In this document: piece by piece, positions 13,701-23,500 of the stretch
Layout: the number at the start of each line of letters is the position of its first letter
Position numbering within the stretch: the first letter of the stretch is position 1
Origin: Capra hircus
Lineage: Eukaryota; Chordata; Mammalia; Artiodactyla; Bovidae
Assembly: GCF_001704415.2 (NCBI RefSeq)
Contig: NC_030816.1
Coordinates: 83,330,713-83,394,712, forward strand
DNA: 64,000 bases
Reading direction: 5' to 3'
Notes under the pieces: generated by a model
What the model was told of the DNA's origin: nothing
What the model saw: only the letters and a program-made list of their open reading frames with translations
Databases searched by the model: none
Program-made: the position numbers and the translations under genes

Positions 13701-14314
13701 GCTGTCAACACCAAAATACAGGCTATGCCCCAAGTCTTGGCCATACAGTAATGGGTGGGCACTGGGTGGGTTCCTACTGGGACTCTCAGGGAAGGTGACA
13801 TTTTTTTGTTTCCTAAGGCAAAAGACTTATCTGCGTTAGTTCACTTCCCACAGAAGAGAGTGCATTTTAAATCTTTGTTGCGGGATCTTACGTCCTTGAC
13901 CAGGGATTGAAACCAGCAACCCCCTGCAGTGAAAGGGGAAGTCTTAACCACTGGAGTGCCGAAGAAATCCCATATTTTAAATCCTTTAAGCTAGTCAGAA
14001 TGGATGTTACGAGGGTAAAATCACTTCCTAAGCAACTGAAGTAAAAACAGAATTTGAGAAGGTAGTTTACTGGTACGACATTAATGATTTTAACTCTATG
14101 TCCAGAGAAAACTGTAAATGATACAAATCTTTCTGCCCCTCAGGTCAACACTGAAGGAGGAGCCATAGCCCTGGGCCATCCTCTTGGGGCATCTGGCTGT
14201 CGGATCCTCGTCACCCTGTTACACACACTGGAGCGCAAGGGTGGACATCGTGGTGTTGCTGCCCTATGCATTGGGGGTGGGATGGGAATAGCAATGTGTG
14301 TTCAGAGAGGGTGA
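4742..14314 (+). CDS. ACAT2: Acetyl-CoA acetyltransferase, cytosolic (acetoacetyl-CoA thiolase)
   Basis: The coding exons are 4742-4796, 5527-5661, 7806-7987, 9419-9536, 10998-11141, 11938-12060, 12710-12864, 13309-13419 and 14144-14314. All introns are GT-AG and phases agree; the sum is 1194 bases, or 397 residues plus TGA. The enzyme condenses two acetyl-CoA into acetoacetyl-CoA in the cytosol, the first step towards HMG-CoA and sterols. Thiolase landmarks are present. The nucleophile Cys92 is in SCQMICGSG (exon 3), His353 is in GHPLGASG, and Cys383 is in CIGGGMG (exon 9). The start MSADSDPVVIVSAARTIIG has no mitochondrial presequence, which separates it from ACAT1. Exons 1-2 sit in a CpG island. 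The last exon converges on TCP1. Identification is secure; regulation by SREBP is family knowledge and is not shown by a clear site here. Confidence 0.98.
4992..5078. promoter_or_regulatory. Three inverted CCAAT boxes in ACAT2 intron 1
   Basis: ATTGG, the complement of CCAAT, occurs at 4992-4996, 5034-5038 and 5074-5078, each inside a good NF-Y context (gattggc, tattggt, gattggc). The spacing is 42 and 40 bases, close to four helical turns. The cluster lies about 200-280 bases inside intron 1, so it would act from downstream of the annotated start. Confidence 0.5.
6836..6972 (+). mobile_element. Bov-tA SINE, 5'-truncated
   Basis: The copy lies in ACAT2 intron 2 and starts at 'agatcccctggagtaggaaa'. 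It runs through the 'ccagtattcttgcatgg' and 'gggctacagtccatggg' blocks to a 'gagcatgcatgcac' tail. Confidence 0.88.
7188..7401 (+). mobile_element. Bov-tA SINE
   Basis: A full-length copy in ACAT2 intron 2, about 215 bases after the previous one. The tRNA-like head ('cttcccaggaggctcagtgg') and the 'ttggacacgactgacac' end are both present. It also ends in a gcatgcatgcac tail. Confidence 0.92.
8743..8935 (+). mobile_element. Bov-tA SINE
   Basis: The copy lies in ACAT2 intron 3. It runs from a degenerate tRNA-like head ('gcttctgtgatagctcagtt') to 'cagacacgactgagtgactt' with a ttcactttc tail. Confidence 0.9.
12130..12258 (-). mobile_element. CHR-type tRNA-derived SINE
   Basis: On the minus strand the element reads from a 'ggtggtccagtagtcaggac' head to 'aactaagatcccacgggcc', followed by an A-rich tail (the T run near 12130). 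It lies in ACAT2 intron 6, only about 70 bases after the exon 6 donor. Confidence 0.8.
13490..13690 (-). mobile_element. Bov-tA SINE
   Basis: The copy lies in ACAT2 intron 8, about 70 bases after the exon 8 donor. The minus-strand head ('ggggcttctcaggtggtgct') and the 'cccaactgagcatgcatgta' end are visible. The middle is slightly deleted. Confidence 0.9.
13876..13971 (-). mobile_element. CHR-type SINE fragment
   Basis: The plus strand shows 'cgggatcttacgtccttgac' and 'cttaaccactggagtgccga', the reverse of the conserved tRNA-like head of CHR SINEs. The copy is partial. Confidence 0.75.
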
Positions 14315-14449
14315 AACTGCTGCCCAACAGCTAATCAGGCTAGGGTTATTTACTAATAATACTAAGTCATGTGAAACCAGAGGACCAAAGTGAGGGTGGG
14401 AACGATCTCCCCCTTCACAAGAAACACAAGACTCGGCAGCCTGTTGCAC

Positions 14450-14455
14450 TTTAAT
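14450..14455 (-). terminator. TCP1: Probable TCP1 polyadenylation signal (ATTAAA)
   Basis: ATTAAA is read on the minus strand 57 bases past the TCP1 stop codon. It is the best signal in this 3' region, since there is no AATAAA on the minus strand between here and the ACAT2 stop. Cleavage would then fall near 14425-14435, inside the ACAT2 3' UTR. Confidence 0.5.
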
Positions 14456-14500
14456 GTGTAATATTCGAGGTACAAGCAAGCTGCATCTAACATTGTTATA

Positions 14501-14506
14501 AATAAA
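14501..14506 (+). terminator. ACAT2: ACAT2 polyadenylation signal (AATAAA)
   Basis: A canonical AATAAA lies 187 bases after the ACAT2 stop and 6 bases before the position that encodes the TCP1 stop on the other strand. Cleavage 10-30 bases downstream would end the ACAT2 mRNA inside the antisense of the last TCP1 codons. Confidence 0.8.
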
Positions 14507-14511
14507 ACAGC

Positions 14512-17500
14512 TCAGTCATCAAGGGCTCCAGAGTGAACAGCATCTTCATAACCTCCATGTTTATCATCTTTGCTTTCTGGGTGTAATTTAATAAGATCAT
14601 CAATTCGAAGAATGGTAATTGCAGCTTCAGTTGCAAATTTCAAGCTCTTAACTTTAACTATGGTTGGTTCAAACACCCCTGCTTGTTTGTTGTCACGGGG
14701 TTTACCATTGACCAAGTCAAGACCAATCCTGCAATTTAGGAAAAAAACAATTAAATGGCCTCTTCTGTAATTCATATCCATCCCATTTTACCCCTCTAAA
14801 AGCTGGCTTACAAATGCCAGCTATTCCATTAAAATGTTAACCTTGGGAAACCCGAGGGCAGATCCCTTTAAGTAATTATGGATAAACAAATTCATCACTA
14901 AAAGAGGTATAGAAAGCCTGGGTGTAGTAAAATATTTCTAAATGCCACTTAGTATCTTAAAGGGAGGCTGCTTAAAAATAGACATGGACCACCCAAAAGT
15001 AATATCCTCTCTCTGGGGAACCTTCCTACTATACATAAATGACTACCTAGAGAGAGGTGAGGAATCCTTTGATAACTAAGACACACCAATGTTAGTAATC
15101 ACTAGTCATCCCCTTAATGAGTTAAGAAAAACTGAACTACCATATATGATACACAAATGACAGTGAAAAGGGGAACATATGCTTACCATTTTAGATTTTT
15201 TCGTTCTGGGTTAACCTGAGCCTCATTATGAAAAGCTCTTAATTTTGCAACCAGATCTGTGGAGTCTTGGGCGGCATTAACTGCCAGAGTATTAGGAATG
15301 ACAAGAAGAGATCTTGCAAACTCCGCAATAGCGAGCTGTTCCCGGGAGCCCTACGAAGACAGACAGTGAGGTGCCTTCACAAAACAAGAAAGAAAACCCA
15401 GAGCAGCAGCTTATGAACCAGAATAGGCTTCAGGGTGTTCTCACCATGCTTGTGGCGTAGTTCTCAAGGTAAATGGAAAGGGCTGCCTCGACAGCACCCC
15501 CACCTGGGACCACAGACTTTGACTCCAAAACTCTCTTCACCACACAAAGGGCATCGTGCAAGGAGCGCTCCATCTCGTCACACATGAAATCATTTGCCCC
15601 ACGTAAGATGACTGATGCAGAGGTACGAGCCTTAGTGCTATTTAAAACAATAGCGATTGTCTAATTTAACAGTAGTAGGTCCATGAAGAAATTCACTTCT
15701 ACTTACACAGGACTTCTACTTAGACAGGGAAGCAATGTCTAGACCATGGAGAAGAGATGAAATGGCAACTTCACCTCCATTTACAAGGGCCCAGTATTGT
15801 TTTATCCCATGCGTATAACTGCTCATATCACCGAAGGACTATAGCAGCAAATAAATGGGAAGGTGATCTGTTTTTACTCAATAATAAAATCTGTACAGCC
15901 TTACAATTTAGAAAGTAGCTCTTACTTTTTAATCAAGATCAGTTCATCATCACAAATTCTCTCCTGTACCACTTCTTCTGCTTGTCCCAACATTGAAGCT
16001 TCAAAAGTTTCTTCGCCTTCTAAATTGGCCAGCGTTGACAGAATAGTTGCTATTAAAAATAATAAACATCTGTAAGCATTGTTCTCTCATGAATATTTTC
16101 AACCCTGCTTTCAACATTCAGAAACATGGAATTTACCATAGAAGTGACACGTAATCTCAAGTTTAAGGCTTACAGTTGGACACTCAAGGAACCGCCCTAT
16201 CCTAACCGAACTATGTTACTTCGAGGTGAAGAACACGGAAGAACTTTCCCAGTTACAAATGCACAAAAAGGATTTCACACAGGTATTTGTACACAAAACA
16301 TTAAGGAAGTTTTCCGGATCTGCTTATTTTACCATCCAACATAAGGAACATGACAGCTGGCAGGAGACATACCTCCGGAAGCTTTAGCAATGCGTTTAAG
16401 GTCCCTTTTTAAAACTCTTCGAACTGCCATAGCACCAGCCTCCACAAAATACTTCAGACACATGTCGTCAATTCCACCAGTGGTTAGGATAACGTTGGCA
16501 CCAGTTGCCAGGATCTTCTGGATTCGCTCCTTGGTGATGTCAGATTCTCTACAAAAATGCAGTACTTGAGTAGTAACCCAAAGTTATCTTCTGTATTTTT
16601 ACTATTACATAGAGCTTGAACTTCCATTAAGTATTTTTCATAAAATAACCACAGATTAAATGATACTAACAAGTCTCTCCTTTCTATGAGCAGAACTTAC
16701 ATCAGTCCAGTTTACAGAAAAGTTCAAGGAATTAAATACCAGTTAGCTCTCCTGACCCCAACTTTAGTTTCTAACCAAGAATGGCGCCTAAGAAGGAAGC
16801 TTGATGGAGCTGGTGGCGAAGACAGACCGTCAACCAAACTCGAAGGCGAGTGTCACCACAGCGCAGTGCAGAGGGGACGAGCACATGAGACCACGGATCC
16901 AGGCTGGCAGGTGGGGCAAGGAAAGCCTGAAGGTCTGGAGTTAGAGAGGGGCCCAGAGTTGGAACTCCAGGTATAAACAGAAAATGAAGAACCCTGTAGC
17001 AATGTCAGAGTCTGAATCGAGAAGTTTTTCTTTTTAATACTTTAAAGTGAGAGTAGTATTAATCTGTGTTTTCAAAGGATCAAAGAATGAAGACACTCTG
17101 AGGCAATAACTGGAGATGAGTCTATCTGATGTGAACAGATGGCCTTAACAGAGAAGGCAAAGCTTATGGCTTGGGTGACTGGGAGATTCAGTGATTGATT
17201 TCTGGAGTGAAATAAATACTAACAGGTTGGGGGCAAGATGAGAAATAAAAGAGCTCGGTTTTCAACAAGGTGAATCTGAAGCCCCCATGATATTCAGGTG
17301 AAGCTGCACGGGAATTATAGGCAACCTATGGGATACACAGATCTGAAAAAGAGTCTATTTACTTATTCAAAGAACAGTAGGTAAGATCAAAGAATCTTTT
17401 TTTTTTTTCTTTTGCCACACTGTGCAGCATGTGGACTTTTAGTTCACTGACCAGGGATCAAACCCGAGTTCCCTGAATTAGAGGCTTGGAGTCTTAATCA

Positions 17501-20500
17501 CTGGACCACTGCAAGTCTCAAGATCAAAGAATCTTTATAAATTGAAATGAGTTAAAGAAGAACGTCACAATAAACCTCTCTACGTACTAGACAAATACTG
17601 TATGTATGTCAAAGCCATGAAACTAAGTCATTCAGCCTCTACCTTTATAGAGCTTACACTTAGTATTAATATGTAGTTAGAAAATGTGGTGAGCCCCAGA
17701 AGACAAACTGCAGTAACTCAAGGGACAGCATAATTCAGACTGAGGGGGAAAGAGAAGCATCTCTGAAAGTTACCAACTGAAAAAAAGTAAAAAAATTAGC
17801 CAGTCAAAACAAGCAGGCAGAGAATGCTCTGGGCAGAGGAAGGAACATTCTACTCTTAGGCACTGAAGCTCTTCGAGAAGGAGCTTGATGGATTCTGGTT
17901 TTGGCTGTGCTAGACCACAGTGCAGAGCAGGTAAGGAATTGAACTAACCCAGAGTGATGGGAAATCTCCAAAAGGCTCTGGCCTTGCAAGGGGTGAGATT
18001 AACTTGGCTGCTGTGTAGAAAACAGCCTTGGAGGTGATGAGATTGGAACCAAGATGACCAGCTTGATGCCCCTGTAACAGCTTGGGCAAGAAAATGGAAA
18101 CGAAAAGTGGGTGAGATTGAGATTTAATTTATAGAGAGAGATCAAGTGGTCTTGCAGAGAAAAAAAAAAAAGGAGTTAAGGACATTTCCTAGTTGTCTTC
18201 CTCAGTAGAGAGGTACTAAAGCAGCAGAGAGCAGATTTGTGGGTATCATCACAAGTTCAATTTTAGACATAATGACTTTGAGATGCTTAAGAAGCATTCA
18301 ATCAATTCAAGCTCCAAGAAACAAGACTCCAAGTCTCCAGCACAGAGGATGCCGTGGCCCAGGCACAGGAGGACAGATGGTGCAGAAGCAAAAGCTGCTC
18401 CATCCTCCAAGTCTTTCAAAAAGTAGCCAAAGGCTTGATAAAGGTCAAGTGAAACTGGATGTGTGTAATGAGCTTCACAGTGGTGGTCACTAGTGACCTT
18501 AGCAAGTGGTTCTCCACTGGAGGAGCTGAAAAGGGCATAAGGAATAAAACAACAAAAAGTTTTTGTGCCAATCACTCTTCTAACATCTGGCTATACAGAA
18601 ATGAGGAAGGACAGGGAGTAGCTGCAACAGGATGTGTACACAAGAGGCTTTTTATTGTATTTAAGGATAAAAGAGCTACAAATGAAGTAAAAGTGTTAGT
18701 TGCTCAGTCATGTCCAACTCTTTGCGACCCCATGGACTATATGTAGCCCATCAGGCTCCTCTGTCCATGAGATTCTCCAGGCAAGAAAACTGGAGAGAGT
18801 AACCAATCCCTTCTCTAGGGGATCTTCCCAATCTGGGTATTGAATCCAGGTTTCCTGCACTGCAGGCAGATTCAAGAGGCTTTTACAATATTTAAGGATA
18901 AGAGAGCTACAAGAGGAATCTAGAAAGGAATGAAGAGTAGTCAGTATTGAACATGCAATTGAGCAAGAATCATCAATGAAGCAAGACTGCAAAAGCAGAA
19001 GGGAACAGGATCTCACACACTTATTCAAAAGGGACTTGCCTTTCAAGGAAAAAAGGACACCTTTGGTTATTAAAAGGAAAGAAAGAGCACACGTGCAGAT
19101 ACCAGAGGAGAAACCATCGCAATGTCGGGGCACTGCAATGAAGACCAGCACAGCAAAAAAATTTTTAAAAAAAGGTACACCTTCACAACTAGCGCTCTAG
19201 CATGTCAACCAGTAGTTTAGACCATATGCACTGCCTAGTACCTGGCAGTGAATACTATATGCTTGGTTCTTGCACTGTTTGAGGAAATGCATTCCTGGAC
19301 ATATCTCAAAGACCTAAATTACTATACTCATAAAACGAAAATTTCACAAAACGTCAGTTTTCATGAATTACCCCAATCTCTTAAGACAGCCACATTTTCT
19401 AATTTTCCTGGCAGTTTAGATAACATAATTAGACGCTGGTTAGAAATGGTAATTTTTATAAGTCCTCTAAGACACTCAGATATGCAGATGACACGACCCT
19501 TATGGCAGAAAGTGAAGAGGAACTAAAAAGCCTCTTGATGAAAGTGAAAGAGGCAGAAAGTGAAGAGGAACTAAAAAGCCTCTTGATGAAAGTGAAAGAG
19601 GAGAGTGAAAAAGCTGGCTTAAAGCTCAACATTCAGGAAACGAAGATCATGGCATCCGGTCCCATCACTTCATGGGAAACAGATGGGGAAACAGTGTCAG
19701 ACTTTATTTTGGGGGGCTCCAAAATCAATGCAGATGGTGACTGCAGCCATGAAATTAAAAGACGCTTACTCCTTGGAAGGAAAGTTATGACCAACCTAGA
19801 TAGCATAGTCAAAAGCAGAGACATTACTTTGCCGACTAAGGTCCATCTAGTCAAGGCTATGGTTTTTCCCGTGGTCATGTACGGATGTGAGAGTTGGACC
19901 GTGAAGAAGGCTGAGTGCCGAAGAATTAATGCTTTTGAGCTGTGGTGTTGGAGAAGACTCTTGAGAGTCCCTTGGACTGCAAGGAGATCCAACCAGTCCA
20001 TTCTGAAGGAGATCAGCCCTGGGTGTTCTTTGGAAGGAATGATGCTAAAACTGAAGCTCCAGTACTTTGACCACCTCATGCGAAGAGTTGACTCACTGGA
20101 AAAGACTCTGATGCTGGGAGGGATTGGGGGCAGGAGGAGAAGGGGCTGACAGAGGATGAGATGGCTGGATGGCATCACGGACTCAATGGACGTGAGTCTG
20201 AGTGAACTCCGGGAGTTGATGATGGACAGGGAGGCCTGGCGTGCTGTGATTCATGGGGTCGCAAAGAGTTGGACACGACTGAGTGACTGAACTGAACTGA
20301 AGACACTCACAGTTGGGAAAAAAAGGTCCAATTGCATAATCCATCATACCCTGCTACCCTTTTTAGCTTACTGTCACCTGCTCTAAAAAAGGGCCATTTA
20401 CAAAGTCGCCTTTCCCAAGGTCAAATATGAATCTCTCAACATACCTCTGTCTAATCTGGTCCAGTTTTTCAGGGTCTGTAATAACCACTTGTACACCAAG

Positions 20501-23500
20501 CTTCATTTTTGTTTTCTGCAGGCTGAAGTCAAGGCAAGCAATTTTTGCATTAACTATTCTCTTGGGCATGCCTAAAATTGAACATAGCATTAAATACCTT
20601 TACAATTTAACAATGCTATATATTATAAAACATACCTATCCTTATAAAGAACTGCACAGATTTAAAATCGTTATAGGTAAACACACAAATTTAGATTTTA
20701 TTGCTTTTAACATTATAAACTAACACTCATGGCATTAGACACATGTGCTTTCTTTTGTCTGTCTTAATCATATGCAATTACATTACAAAGAAACTGGCAA
20801 CACGATGTACCATTTCCTTTATCTCTGGACTTCACTAAAGAACAAAAGTGCACATGTTGGATAGTTCATGTGAAGATGGAGTAGATAATCCACAAATAGC
20901 TAGCTGTATCCTTTAGCACTCTGGTTATATGACCAAGTGAAATCACAAGCCTTACCCTGGGATCCCACCACACAGTTGAGAGCATAGCCGTTGATAAGCA
21001 TACTCTCCATCTGACTTCTCCCGTGGGCTTTCAGAACGTTAATGGAGTTGACTGGATAGCGAGGCTGGCCTCTGATATCTGTGTATTTAATAGCAAGCAC
21101 AGCATCTACCACCAGGTTAGCGAAGAAATCACCATTTCTAAGCCAGCAATTAAGGAAAACAGGCGACTGGAGATGGAGAGCGGGTGCACATGAAAATCAA
21201 GGGTAACACAGAGGCACTTCCCTTTAGCAATCCCACCAAAGAAACACACATTACATATGCCACTGAATGTTAGAAAACTGTTTATCACTATCTGCACACT
21301 ACTTTTACAATACTTTATATTACCCTTCCCTGCGGAAAAAGGAAAATAGGCAACTTCAATATAGTATCATCTGGCACAAAAACTGACACAGGGTTCTACT
21401 TTTAAAAAGCCTAAACTTTATTGGACCATCACAAGGATACATTCCAATGATTTTGGAAGACATCGATGTCTTAGCAGCATTAATCAGGCAATCCCTTCCA
21501 AGCTCATCGGTGTTAATAATCAGATTTTCACTGATGTAACGCACTGCTTCCCTGTTTGAAGTGTTGGGGAGAAAACAACTGACCACTCAGAATCTCGCTT
21601 TATCAGTGTGTCACGATATTTACGGCATCGATGCTCTGTTCAGCCGTTTCATATAGGAGGAGGACATGAGCAAACCCTCCCTCTTCAGATCACGGCAGTT
21701 CTCATCTATCCCATAAGCATAGCCACTAAAATCTATCAGGAGATAATGTGGTAGTCAAATGGGAAAAAAGAGATACTGGCCCTAGTTCTTATTTCAAGTG
21801 TTATTACATATACACTAAAACACAGCTTTATCAAAGTATAGTCATCAACTGGAAAATTTAAAGAACACAGACTCAACTATTACATCAAACAGCAAATAAA
21901 ATTTTTTCTGAATGTAACGATCTTACTTGCAAGCAAGTCGATAGCCACTAATAACTGATGTGGGATGAATTTTCTGCTTGACTAGTTCATCTGCATTTTT
22001 TAGAAGTTCTGCTGCAATAATAACCTGCAGAGAAAACATCCATTGCTCTCATGTTAGCCTGACATTATGGGCAACACATATGTACAAATACAAACACGCA
22101 TCAGATAATAATAATCAGAATGATAGGGGTGATGAGATTAACTCCTTATGAGAAATCAGAAAAAGACAACCCTACACAATATTTCATATGGAAATGGATA
22201 AAGCCAGATAGGAGTCAGCAAAGTGTTCTGACTCTTAACTAGAATAAGCTAGTTCTGCAGTAGAACAGTAGAGACGATACATTCATTCCTTTTGAAGATG
22301 AAGTGCTCACCAAGCTTTCAACATAGGCTAAATGAAGAGCCTGACGATTCAATGATCTGTACTGTTTTATTATTTACTTATTTTGGACACTCCACTCAGC
22401 ATCTGGGATCTTAGTTTTCGGACCAGGGATTGAACTCAGGCTCTCAGCAGCGAAAGCTTGGAGTCCTAAACACTAGAATACCAGGGAATGTCTGATCTGT
22501 ACTATTTTAGATTGTTATTTAGAAAACCATCCTTTTACAGAGACCAAAAATTATATCAAAAAGACTTTAAAATTCTTGCCTGCATCTTTGGGGGGAAAAT
22601 TAATCGTATTTAAAAAACTTTGCTTTCATGAAAAAGTGACTTAGCAAAGATCATTCTTTCAGAAGAGGTGGATTCTATTCTTCCACGGCTTAGAGATTAA
22701 GCATTTCCCCACAAACCATTGCTTTTTTTTTTAAGAGAGCAAATTATTATTTTTTCCCTCATCAAATAATAAGTATTTCTACCACATCAGTGTGCTGGGT
22801 GATCTTCGAGTTTATATCATGTTACTGATCATGTTTACCAACTCTCTCAAACTCCCGTTTGAACTCATGAGTTCACTTGTCAGCATTTAAAACATAGAAA
22901 CATCTTGTTTTTTTTTTTTAATACTTGGTAAGGTTTTAGGAATTTCTTCTGAGCCTCAGGTTGTGAGAGAAAAAGAAAACATTTTCTTTTTCCTTTAAAT
23001 GACTTACTCATGGTTAGGGCTTCATTTTCTGAAACTTTGATTTTGGGGGGGGAAAAACACTAGTCCTCAGCTAGCAGTCTTTACCTACCACGGAGGTGGT
23101 CCCATCTCCCACTTCTTTGTCTTGCAGATCCGCTAGCTCACAGAGAACTTTGGCTGCAGGATGTTCTACCTCCAGCAGCTTCAGGATGGTTGCACCATCA
23201 TTAGTAATGGTTACATCCTAAGAAATTTCCAGGAGAGAAAAAAATGACATAATCACCCACAGAAACAGACTATCCCCTAAATTAGCCCAACCCTGTTATG
23301 ATACATTCACCTTCTGTATACCTTCCAATACCAGCACTCTGACAAACACAATTTACAAAGTGAGATTTATGAATTTTAATTCTTTAAAGTAACGAACATT
23401 AGGTGCAGACATATACTTACACCAATGTCATCCACCAACATCTTATCCAAACCAACTGGACCAAGAGAACTTTTCACAATATTGGCAATTGAAGCTGCAG

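Noticed and set aside
19502..20149. A 215-codon open frame as a host gene
   Set aside because: It is the reverse transcriptase C-terminal part of BovB, with YADD just upstream, target-site duplications and the standard BovB tail.
21640..21760. A short coding exon or a C/D box snoRNA in TCP1 intron 4
   Set aside because: The minus strand is open for about 35 codons but has no suitable splice sites. Box C and D matches are poor and there is no terminal stem, while the H/ACA layout fits better.
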